The notes beneath the pieces are model-generated. The model searched no databases. It was not told where the DNA came from and saw nothing but the letters and a program-made list of their open reading frames with translations. The position numbers and the translations under genes were made by a program. Below are positions 7,039 to 13,682 of a stretch of 13,682 nucleotides of DNA, piece after piece (positions within the stretch are counted from its first letter, which is position 1; each line of letters starts with the position of its first letter). The stretch covers positions 1 to 13,682 of the forward strand of contig JAHFCY010000070.1 in the NCBI GenBank assembly GCA_023249255.1, in the 5' to 3' direction. Source of the stretch: Candidatus Lindowiibacteriota bacterium. Lineage in GTDB: Bacteria > Lindowbacteria > 2-12-FULL-62-27.

Positions 7039-8290
7039 GAGAAAAAAAGTTATCTCGACCGCCAAAATTCAGTCTGATTTTGTGGAAGGTCGCCTCACCA
7101 CTCTTTGTGTCCCGGAAGACGGGGTGCAGACTGGTCCATTCGGAAGCCTGCTTCACCACGAGGATTATGTTTCTATTGGGACGCCCATAATTACAGTAGA
7201 GCACCTCGGAGAAAACAGGATTCAACATCAAGATTTGCCCCGAGTTTCTGATGAGGACCGTAATCGTCTGTCCAAATATCAATTGCATCAAGGAGACATC
7301 GTCTTTAGCCGAGTCGGCTCCGTAGATAGGCGGGCACTAGTACGGAAAGAGGAGGAGGGCTGGTTGTTCTCTGGCCGGTGTCTGCGAGTGCGACCAGACA
7401 ATTCAAAAATCGATTCGACGTACCTCTCATATTTTTTTGGACTTCAGTCATTCAAGGAGCATATTCGCGCTATCGCGGTAGGCGCGACCATGCCATCGCT
7501 TAATACGCAAATACTGAGTGACGTCACCATCTTGTATCCAAAAAACTTGGATACCCAGCGCGCCATCGCTACAATCCTGGGCGCGTTGGACGACAAGATC
7601 GAGTTGAACCGGCGGATGAACGAGACGCTGGAGGCGATGGCGCAGGCGTTGTTCAAATCCTGGTTCGTGGACGCGGTCCAGGACGGATTGCCCGAGGGGT
7701 GGCGGTCGGACAGATTGGACAACATCGCCACATATCTCAACGGGCTCGCACTCCAAAAATTTCCGCCGGATAGAAATGATTCGTTGCCTGTAATCAAGAT
7801 TGCCCAAATACGCACTGGGGATACAGCCGGATCGGATCGCGCAAGCGCGCACCTCGATCCTGCCTATGTCGTCGAAGACGGCGATATTTTGTTCTCGTGG
7901 TCCGGCAGCCTTGAGGTTGTGATTTGGTGTGGCGGTCGTGGTGCTCTCAATCAGCACCTTTTCAAAGTCACTTCCACCAATTACCCGAAGTGGTTCTATT
8001 ACCTGTGGACGAAGTATCATCTGCCAACATTCCGGGCCATTGCCGCCGACAAAGCAACGACCATGGGCCACATCCAGCGCGGACATTTGTCTCAAGCTGA
8101 AGTCTTGATTCCGAATTCCGATGCGATGAAAACAATGAACGCTCAGATGGCTCCGATTATCGAGAGGATCATCGTAAACAACGTCGAATCTCGCACCCTC
8201 GCCGCCATCCGTGACGCGCTGTTGCCGAAGCTGTTGTCCGGTGAGGTTCCTGTAAATGAGGCAATCCGGGAGACGGCCGCTCGTGGGTGA
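7031..8290 (+). CDS. hsdS: Type I restriction-modification system, specificity subunit HsdS
   Basis: HsdS reads the bipartite DNA target and scaffolds HsdM and HsdR. The 419-residue protein shows the standard layout: target-recognition domain 1 (about 12-170, with GVQTGPFGSLL), a central conserved helical spacer (about 172-214, LDDKIELNRRMNETLEAMAQ then LFKSWFVD), target-recognition domain 2 (about 220-365), and a distal conserved helix ending in TLAAIRDALLPKLLSGEVPV. ATG 7031 has AAGGAG seven nt upstream, within the preceding small ORF. Both recognition domains appear intact, so the target is bipartite; the bases recognised cannot be predicted here. The 3' end is near-duplicated at 9341-9396. 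The extra C-terminal residues after GEVPV (NEAIRETAARG) probably reflect the junction with the inserted TIR gene. Confidence 0.95.
   Translation: MGERKKVISTAKIQSDFVEGRLTTLCVPEDGVQTGPFGSLLHHEDYVSIGTPIITVEHLGENRIQHQDLPRVSDEDRNRLSKYQLHQGDIVFSRVGSVDRRALVRKEEEGWLFSGRCLRVRPDNSKIDSTYLSYFFGLQSFKEHIRAIAVGATMPSLNTQILSDVTILYPKNLDTQRAIATILGALDDKIELNRRMNETLEAMAQALFKSWFVDAVQDGLPEGWRSDRLDNIATYLNGLALQKFPPDRNDSLPVIKIAQIRTGDTAGSDRASAHLDPAYVVEDGDILFSWSGSLEVVIWCGGRGALNQHLFKVTSTNYPKWFYYLWTKYHLPTFRAIAADKATTMGHIQRGHLSQAEVLIPNSDAMKTMNAQMAPIIERIIVNNVESRTLAAIRDALLPKLLSGEVPVNEAIRETAARG
8194..8249 (+). repeat. hsdS 3'-end repeat, copy A
   Basis: This 56-bp stretch encodes TLAAIRDALLPKLLSGEV at the end of hsdS. It matches 9341-9396 at 51 of 56 positions by direct comparison. 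The two direct copies bracket the TIR gene, so they mark the edges of a cassette inserted at, or recombined through, the hsdS tail. Confidence 0.85.
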
Positions 8291-8321
8291 AGGCGAATTT
8301 CCCAAATCGGTGGCTGATGCC

Positions 8322-9298
8322 ATGGCGACCATAACCGATGTCTTCCGATATCAGGGACGAATCGACGTTGTTGAATTGCTTGAAAATGCCAATGCTCGTT
8401 TTGACCGGACTGAATTCGACAATTGGAATGGCGGCACGTCCACTTGGGCGTTGCGCCTTGAAGTGCCCGTTTCCGTCTTCGCATCCGCCGAACCACGGCT
8501 CTCTGACATCGAAAGAGATATCGCCGCCAAGATTCGGCATTTAATCCGCGATTGTCCGAATGACAATATAGGTGAGGTGACGATTTCGCCTCTCCCGCCG
8601 GGAGCATTGACGCTTGGCCGAACCATGACTCCTTCGGAAATGGAAATTCGTCGGCTATGGCGGGAACGCCGGTTCCGCCTTTTCCTGAGCCACGTTTCAT
8701 GCCACAAGGTCGCCGTATCCAAACTAAAAGACGAATTGTCCCAACGCTAGATGCTTTCGTAGCACACGAAGATATCGAACCGAGCTTAGAATGGCAGCGG
8801 GAGATTGAAATAGCGCTTCGCTCTATGCACGCTCTTGTTGCCTTAATAACGTCGGACTTCCATGCCAGCGAATGGACTGATCAGGAGGTGGGCTGGGCTT
8901 TTGGGCGTAGTCTACCGGTAATACCTGCGTTCTTGGGTGTTGATCCATACGGTTTCGTCGGCAAATTACAGGGCGTTAGTGGCTCTCTTGATAAGACATA
9001 TGATCTCGCATATTCAATTATTGATGCCTTGCTCATAAATCATCAGACCCATGGCGAAATGCGCCGCGCCCTCGTATCTGCGTTTGCCGAGGCAACGTCA
9101 TATTCCATGGCAATTGCCATAAGCAAGCATGTGGTAAAAGTAACAGATTTTACCGAGGAGGAAAAAGACGCGTTGAAGAAAGCATGCAAAGAAAATAGTC
9201 AAGTAGCTGGAGCGTTCGGCGTGTCCGACGTAATCTACAACTCATTCGGCAAGCCACCTGCACCGAAAGAGAAGAAGACCGACGATGTTCCGTTCTAA
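8322..9298 (+). pseudogene. TIR-domain defence protein, broken by a frameshift
   Basis: Two frames make one protein: 8322-8750 (open from an ATG at 8256 inside hsdS) and the frame continuing from about 8747 to 9298. TIR domains of this class typically cleave NAD+ to abort infection. The N-terminal 115 residues or so are an accessory domain (VFRYQGRIDVVELL, WNGGTSTWALRL) I recall preceding this TIR type. The TIR domain starts at about 8670 with RFRLFLSHVS in the first frame and continues in the second with LDAFVAHEDIEPSLEWQREI and HASEWTDQEVGWA, whose Glu (codon 8885-8887) matches the catalytic glutamate. The break is at CAACGC|TAG (8742-8750). Restoring one base would give a 325-residue protein, so a one-base deletion or assembly error is likeliest. 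As written, the first frame stops within the TIR domain, so no active protein is expected. Confidence 0.8.
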
Positions 9299-9335
9299 TC
9301 TCGTGCGAAAGCCATTTACAGTCCCAAGAAGTGGA

Positions 9336-9404
9336 ACCCACACCCTCGCCGCCGTCCGGGACGCGCTATTGCCGAAGCTGTTGTCGGGGGAGGTTCGGGT
9401 GTGA
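9336..9404 (+). pseudogene. Remnant 3' end of an hsdS gene
   Basis: Codons from 9342 read TLAAVRDALLPKLLSGEVRV and end in TGA at 9402-9404, the usual end of an HsdS protein. No other part of hsdS precedes it: the TIR gene ends 37 nt upstream. It is therefore a stranded hsdS tail, a near copy of the end of the intact hsdS (8194-8249). It may be the original end of the resident hsdS, separated by insertion of the TIR gene, or a tail brought in with the cassette. Confidence 0.8.
9341..9396 (+). repeat. hsdS 3'-end repeat, copy B
   Basis: This is the direct repeat of 8194-8249 (51 of 56 identical), lying just after the TIR gene. The stretch that follows up to the next gene contains only a short imperfect 10-bp tandem repeat (ATAGGACGGA ATAGGACGAA, 9404-9423) and no further coding signal. 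Confidence 0.85.
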
Positions 9405-9468
9405 TAGGACGGAATAGGACGAATGAGACAAATGCGGAAAAACAGGGCAAATCAGAGGTGAGGATGCG

Positions 9469-10026
9469 GTGCAGAACAAAAATGATCTGATCGGGCCGCA
9501 TGGCGGGTATCGGAACCTCAAATCTTATCAGACAACCGAAATTATTTATGATGCCACGGTCGCGTTTTGCGACCGATTTATCGACAAACGATCCCGCACA
9601 CATGACCAGATGGTGCAGGCGGCGCGGAGCGGCAAGCAGAACATCGCCGAGGGGAGCATGGCCTCCGGAACCTCGAAAAAATTTGAGCTGAAGCTCGTCG
9701 GCGTGGCGCGGGCGAGTTTAGAAGAACTGCTCTTGGATTATGAGGATTTTCTGCGCCAGCGCGGGCTGACAAAATGGGGCAAGGACCACGCCGAGGTCCA
9801 GAAAATTAGAAAGCTGGCCTATGCGACAGATAGGTCGTATTCGACCTATAAGTCCAATGTCGAAACCGCCCCAGCGGATGTAGCAGCGAACACCTTGCTG
9901 TGCCTCATCCATCAGGCAAACTATCTGCTCGACCAGCAGTTGAGACAACTGGAAAAGCAGTTCCTGAACGAGGGCGGGTTTACAGAACGGCTCTATCACG
10001 CGCGCCGTGACGCCAGACAAAAATGA
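9469..10026 (+). CDS. Four-helix-bundle protein with 'suffix' domain (23S rRNA IVP-like family)
   Basis: The 185-residue product has an S23/IVP-type four-helix bundle at residues about 12-105, recognisable from the GGYRNLKSYQ start, CDRFIDKRSRTHDQMVQAAR and the conserved QNIAEGS turn. After a linker comes the helical 'suffix' extension (ANTLLCLIHQANYLLDQQLR and GGFTERLYHARRDAR). As I recall, this suffix-bearing subtype is often found inside type I restriction loci between hsdS and hsdR, exactly the position here; its molecular role is not known to me. The plain family was first noticed as ORFs in 23S rRNA intervening sequences, but no rRNA is present. The GTG start at 9469 has GAGGTGAGG about 5 nt upstream. 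The gene ends 61 nt before hsdR and probably shares its transcript. Confidence 0.88.
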   Translation: MQNKNDLIGPHGGYRNLKSYQTTEIIYDATVAFCDRFIDKRSRTHDQMVQAARSGKQNIAEGSMASGTSKKFELKLVGVARASLEELLLDYEDFLRQRGLTKWGKDHAEVQKIRKLAYATDRSYSTYKSNVETAPADVAANTLLCLIHQANYLLDQQLRQLEKQFLNEGGFTERLYHARRDARQK

Positions 10027-10042
10027 CGATCTCCTTGGTTGA

Positions 10043-10077
10043 AATCCCGACAATAATCCCGACAAAGTGTCGGGATT
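10043..10077. promoter_or_regulatory. Perfect hairpin with duplicated left arm before hsdR
   Basis: AATCCCGACA (10055-10064), loop AAG, and TGTCGGGATT (10068-10077) form a perfect 10-bp stem. An identical left arm, AATCCCGACA, also occurs 12 bp earlier at 10043-10052, so the right arm could pair with either. The stem ends 10 nt before the hsdR ATG, where no Shine-Dalgarno sequence is visible and where the stem would crowd an initiating ribosome. There is no T-tract, so a terminator is unlikely. A role in limiting HsdR translation or as an operator is inference. Confidence 0.55.
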
Positions 10078-10087
10078 CGGTATCCCC

Positions 10088-13000
10088 ATGACCATCACCG
10101 AATCCACCGTCGAAGACGCCGCGCTTTCGTGGTTTGACGAGATCGGCTACGGCATCCTCCACGGGCCGGACATCGCGCCGGCCACGGATGGCCAAGTGTC
10201 GAACGGGACAGGGATGTCGGCCGTTCGACCGCCGGGCGAGGCGGCGGCCGAGCGGGATGATTACGGCGAGGTGGTTTTGCCGCGGCGACTACGCGAGGCG
10301 TTGACCCGGATCAATCCGAAAATTCCACAAGAGGCGATCGAGGAGGCATTCCGAAAAGTGACGAGGCCGGATACTCCGTCTCTGGTCACGAACAACCGCG
10401 CGTTTCACAAGATGCTGGTGAATGGCGTCGAGGTGGAATACCGCCGGGCGGACGGATCCATCGCCGGCGATCGGGTACGGCTGATCGATTTCGGCGATCT
10501 TGCGGCGAACGACTGGATTGCGGTCAATCAGTTTACGGTAATTGAGGGCCAGAATAACCGTCGGCCGGACGTGGTGATTTTTGTCAATGGTTTGCCGCTT
10601 GCGGTGATCGAACTCAAAAACGCCGCGGACGAGAATGCCACGATCTGGAACGCGTTCCATCAGTTTCAGACGTACAAAGCGCAAATCCAATCCATTTTTG
10701 TCTTCAACGAAGCCCTGATCATCTCGGATGGCCTCGAGGCCCGCATCGGAACACTCACGGCTGACCGCGAACGGTTCATGCCATGGCGAACCATCGAAGG
10801 CGAGGAGCTTGCGCCGTCGACGATGACCCAGCTTGAGGTCATGATCCGCGGCGTCTTCGACAAACGCCGATTTCTGGAGCTCATTCAGCATTTTGTTGTT
10901 TTTGAAGATGACGAAAGCGGCGTCCCGCTCAAGAAGATGGCGGGATATCACCAGTTTCATGCCGTCGGCCAGGCGGTTGAGGCGACGGTTGGCGCGTCCG
11001 GTCCCAAAGGCGACAAACGCTGTGGCGTCGTCTGGCACACACAAGGGTCAGGCAAAAGTCTCACGATGGTTTTTTACACTGGCCAACTGGTTTTGCATCC
11101 CCGTATGCAGAATCCGACCATCGTGGTTCTGACGGACCGAAACGATCTCGATGGGCAGTTGTTCGGCACGTTTTCCCGCTGTCACGAAATTTTGCGCCAG
11201 ACGCCGGCGCAAGCGGATAGCCGCGCCGACTTGCGAAAAAAACTTCAGGTCGCGTCCGGCGGGATTGTCTTTACGACGATCCAGAAATTTTTCCCTGAAG
11301 AAAAAGGCGACCGCTATCCGCTCCTGTCCGACCGGCGAAACATCGTCGTCATCGCCGACGAGGCCCACCGCAGTCAATATGATTTCATCGACGGATTCGC
11401 CCGGCACATGCGCGACGCTTTGCCAAACGCGTCGTTCATCGGATTTACGGGAACGCCCATCGAAAAAACGGATGCCAACACTCGTGCCGTGTTTGGAGAT
11501 TACATCAGCGTGTACGATATCCAGCGGGCGGTTCAGGACGGGGCGACGGTGCCCATCTACTACGAAAGCCGGCTGGCGAAACTGGAATTAAAAGAAACCG
11601 AAAAACCGAAGATCGACGCGGAGTTTGAGGAAGCGACCGAGGGCGAGGAGGTCGAACAGAAGGAAAAACTGAAAACGAAGTGGGCGGCGCTGGAAGCGGT
11701 TGTCGGCGCCGAAAAACGTATCGGCATCATCGCGCGCGATTTGGTGGATCACTTCGAGCGCCGTATCGAAGTAATGGACGGCAAGGCCATGGTGGTCTGC
11801 ATGAGCAGGAGAATTTGCGTGGAACTCTACAACGCCATCGTGGCGATTCGGCCAATGTGGCGTCACGACGACGATACACAAGGCGTCGTCAAAGTTGTGA
11901 TGACGGGGGCGGCGTCGGACCCGCTTGAATGGCAAGGCCACATCCGCAATAAACCTCGCCGGGAAAAACTGGCCGATCGATTCAAAAAACCGGCCGATCC
12001 CTTCCGAATCGTGATCGTCCGCGACATGTGGCTGACCGGTTTTGACGCGCCGTGTCTCCACACGATGTACATCGACAAACCGATGCGTGGGCACGGTCTC
12101 ATGCAAAGCATCGCGCGGGTCAACCGCGTATTCAAAGACAAACCCGGCGGACTGGTGGTCGACTATCTCGGATTGGCGCACGAACTCAAAAAAGCGCTGG
12201 CGGAATACACCGAAAGCGGCGGCACGGGGGAAACCGCCATCGACCAGGACGAGGCCGTCGCGGTGATGCAGGAAAAATACGAAATCTGCTGCGGGTTATT
12301 TCATGGGTTTGATCGTTCACTCTGGACAACTGGAACGCCGGCGCAGAAATTGACTCTTCTGCCTGCCGCGCAGGAACACGTTCTGGCTCAAAAGGACGGG
12401 AAGGACCGGCTCCTTCAATCCGTAACCGACCTTTCGAAAGCCTTCGCGCTCTCTGTTCCGCATCCGGAAGCGCTTCGGATCCGCGATGACGTGGCATTTT
12501 TCCAGGCCGTTCGAGCCGCTCTTGCCAAGGCCGGAATCAACGGCGATGGGAAGAAATCTCCGGAAGAAATCGATCTGGCCATTCGACAAATTATTTCGCG
12601 CGCTGTGTCCTCGGATCAGGTCATCGATATTTTTTCCGCCGCCGGTTTAAAGAAACCGGATATTTCGATTCTATCGGAAGAGTTTCTCGCCGAAGTCCGC
12701 GGAATGCCACACAAAAATTTGGCGGTAGAACTTCTCCGTAAGCTCCTCGCGAACGAGATCAAATTGCGATCCCGAAAAAACCTCGTACAGTCCCGATCAT
12801 TTTCGGAATTGCTGGAAAAGGCCATCCGCGCGTACCAGAACCGTGCCATCATTGCGGCGAAGGTGATCGAAGAGTTGATCGGGTTGGCCAAGCAAATGCG
12901 CGATGCGGACCGGCGCGGGGATGAGTTGGGTTTATCCGAGGACGAAATCGCGTTTTACGAAGCGCTGGAAGTAAACGACAGCGCGGTCAAGATTCTAGGC

Positions 13001-13682
13001 GACGCCGCACTCAAAACCATCGCGCGGGAGTTGGTCGAAACGGTGCGGACCAACGCGACGATCGACTGGACGGTCAAGGAATCCGTGCGCGCCAAACTGC
13101 GCGTGATGGTAAGACGCATTCTTCGGAAATATGGTTACCCGCCGGACAAACAGGAAAAGGCGACGCAGACGGTCATGGAACAGGCGGAACTGATTGCGGA
13201 CGACTGGGTCGGCAAAGCGCCGGAAGATACGCGGCCTTTCCGCATCCTTTCAGCCTCGGATGTTCGGCCTTATGAGAACTGCATTCCGCTGTATTCGCTC
13301 AAAGCCGCCGCCGGGCAGTTTGGCGGATTTCAAGAAATCGAGCGGGAAGAAGAACCGGATGCCTGGGTCCTACCCCAGGGCAAAACGCGGCCCGCGAAGG
13401 GATTATTTGTCGCACAGGTGACCGGCGAATCCATGAACAGGAGGATTTCGAACGGAGCTTATTGCGTGTTTTGTACGCCTGTAGTCGGGAGCCGAAGCGG
13501 CATGGTTTTGTTGGTCCAGCACCATTCCATTTCAGATCCGGATCATGGCGGAGAGTACACAGTCAAAGTCTATGAGAGCGAAAAACGTCCGGATAGGGAA
13601 ACCGACTGGCAACACAGCCGAATTATATTAAACCCGGATTCGACCGATGCCGGCTATCAGCCGATTATTCTGACGGCAAACG
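10088..13682 (+). CDS. hsdR: Type I restriction endonuclease subunit HsdR with C-terminal S24 peptidase-like domain (3' end outside window)
   Basis: HsdR is the ATP-dependent translocase and nuclease of the complex. The frame is open from ATG 10088 (start [20 protein letters not shown]) to the last base, at least 1198 residues. The PD-(D/E)XK nuclease core is visible as D161 and E175-L-K177 ([15 protein letters not shown]). Helicase motifs follow: Walker A QGSGKS (319-324), DEAH (424-427), the motif III-like GFTGTP, and a C-terminal motor part with GFDAP and QSIARVNR. The helical C-terminal region ends at about residue 1045. Residues about 1065-1198 resemble a LexA/UmuD-type S24 domain, with Ser1115 in VTGESM and Lys1160 in YTVKVY as the likely Ser-Lys dyad. 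Residues 32-49 are an 18-residue insertion from the palindromic repeat. No ribosome binding site is evident; a GTG at 10067 is a weaker alternative. Confidence 0.95.
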   Translation, partial: MTITESTVEDAALSWFDEIGYGILHGPDIAPATDGQVSNGTGMSAVRPPGEAAAERDDYGEVVLPRRLREALTRINPKIPQEAIEEAFRKVTRPDTPSLVTNNRAFHKMLVNGVEVEYRRADGSIAGDRVRLIDFGDLAANDWIAVNQFTVIEGQNNRRPDVVIFVNGLPLAVIELKNAADENATIWNAFHQFQTYKAQIQSIFVFNEALIISDGLEARIGTLTADRERFMPWRTIEGEELAPSTMTQLEVMIRGVFDKRRFLELIQHFVVFEDDESGVPLKKMAGYHQFHAVGQAVEATVGASGPKGDKRCGVVWHTQGSGKSLTMVFYTGQLVLHPRMQNPTIVVLTDRNDLDGQLFGTFSRCHEILRQTPAQADSRADLRKKLQVASGGIVFTTIQKFFPEEKGDRYPLLSDRRNIVVIADEAHRSQYDFIDGFARHMRDALPNASFIGFTGTPIEKTDANTRAVFGDYISVYDIQRAVQDGATVPIYYESRLAKLELKETEKPKIDAEFEEATEGEEVEQKEKLKTKWAALEAVVGAEKRIGIIARDLVDHFERRIEVMDGKAMVVCMSRRICVELYNAIVAIRPMWRHDDDTQGVVKVVMTGAASDPLEWQGHIRNKPRREKLADRFKKPADPFRIVIVRDMWLTGFDAPCLHTMYIDKPMRGHGLMQSIARVNRVFKDKPGGLVVDYLGLAHELKKALAEYTESGGTGETAIDQDEAVAVMQEKYEICCGLFHGFDRSLWTTGTPAQKLTLLPAAQEHVLAQKDGKDRLLQSVTDLSKAFALSVPHPEALRIRDDVAFFQAVRAALAKAGINGDGKKSPEEIDLAIRQIISRAVSSDQVIDIFSAAGLKKPDISILSEEFLAEVRGMPHKNLAVELLRKLLANEIKLRSRKNLVQSRSFSELLEKAIRAYQNRAIIAAKVIEELIGLAKQMRDADRRGDELGLSEDEIAFYEALEVNDSAVKILGDAALKTIARELVETVRTNATIDWTVKESVRAKLRVMVRRILRKYGYPPDKQEKATQTVMEQAELIADDWVGKAPEDTRPFRILSASDVRPYENCIPLYSLKAAAGQFGGFQEIEREEEPDAWVLPQGKTRPAKGLFVAQVTGESMNRRISNGAYCVFCTPVVGSRSGMVLLVQHHSISDPDHGGEYTVKVYESEKRPDRETDWQHSRIILNPDSTDAGYQPIILTAN
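10176..10235. repeat. Palindromic mini-element, copy 2 (inside hsdR)
   Basis: This is the partner of 4148-4207. The stem is GTCGAACG (10198-10205) with CGTTCGAC (10222-10229), and an inner GACA/TGTC pair surrounds GGGA. Identical CGCCGG hexamers flank it at 10176-10181 and 10230-10235, exactly 54 bp apart. Removing 54 bp deletes residues 32-49 of HsdR and rejoins GPDIAP to [11 protein letters not shown], the arrangement I recall from ordinary HsdR proteins. The codon phase differs from that in hsdM, so the two copies encode unrelated peptides. This copy has no stop codon in any of the six frames. Confidence 0.8.
13280..13682 (+). other. S24 (LexA/UmuD-like) peptidase domain at the HsdR C-terminus
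   Basis: The last 400 nt or so of the hsdR frame encode a domain not found in classical HsdR. It starts near [12 protein letters not shown], contains the nucleophile motif [16 protein letters not shown] (Ser codon 13430-13432), GMVLLVQHH, and YTVKVYES (Lys codon 13565-13567), and continues off the window. Serine to lysine spacing is 45 residues, against 37 in LexA and UmuD from memory, so it is a looser relative. Such domains self-cleave or cut in response to DNA-damage signals; whether this one is active is not shown by the sequence. Confidence 0.7.

Noticed and set aside
8736-8756. Programmed -1 frameshifting to make the full TIR protein
   Set aside because: The junction CAACGCTAG has no slippery heptamer and no obvious downstream structure, so a deletion or sequencing error is more economical.
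9404-9423. Short ATAGGACGRA tandem repeat as a possible CRISPR or iteron
   Set aside because: Only two imperfect 10-bp units without spacers; no CRISPR array, iteron set or replication gene is present.
9469-10026. 23S rRNA intervening sequence suggested by the S23/IVP-like fold
   Set aside because: No rRNA sequence flanks the gene, and the suffix extension places it in the restriction-associated branch.
10055-10077. Hairpin as a Rho-independent terminator of the four-helix-bundle gene
   Set aside because: The stem is perfect but no T-run follows, and the hsdR start is only 10 nt away.
10289-11044. A 251-residue minus-strand open frame opposite hsdR
   Set aside because: It lies opposite the conserved nuclease and Walker A region of hsdR and has no domain signature of its own.

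Overview
The window is GC-rich and coding-dense, and every gene lies on the plus strand. Two L,D-transpeptidases and a probable lipoprotein suggest a bacterium with cross-linked, probably diaminopimelate-type peptidoglycan, most likely Gram-negative. Nothing seen fixes the phylum. Several starts are TTG or GTG and many Shine-Dalgarno sites are weak.

Region 1 (1-2768) is cell-envelope housekeeping: the 3' end of a helical Lys/Ala-rich protein, two consecutive membrane-anchored YkuD-fold L,D-transpeptidases separated by a C/G-rich hairpin repeat, and an unrecognised probable lipoprotein whose reading frame overlaps the end of the second transpeptidase.

Region 2 (2832-13682, running off the right edge) is a complete type I restriction-modification locus used as a scaffold for other defence genes. 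The order is hsdM; an AbiEii-type nucleotidyltransferase toxin gene; a 543-residue multidomain protein with an XRE-type helix-turn-helix; a 59-residue ORF; hsdS; a TIR-domain (NADase-type) gene broken by a frameshift; a duplicated 3' tail of hsdS; a four-helix-bundle protein with the 'suffix' extension; and hsdR. The HsdR frame stays open to the window edge and carries a C-terminal LexA/UmuD-like S24 peptidase domain. HsdM modifies DNA, HsdS supplies specificity and HsdR translocates and cuts. The AbiEii and TIR modules would act by growth arrest or cell suicide, giving a layered defence.

The most unusual signal is a palindromic repeat of about 54 bp, present once inside hsdM (about 4148-4207) and once inside hsdR (about 10176-10235). 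Each copy appears to add exactly 18 codons without breaking the gene, and the two copies are read in different codon phases. This resembles the protein-invading palindromic elements of Rickettsia. Other points of interest are the hsdS tail duplication that brackets the TIR cassette, the HsdR-S24 fusion, possible leaderless promoters before hsdM and the toxin gene, and a perfect 10-bp hairpin just before hsdR.
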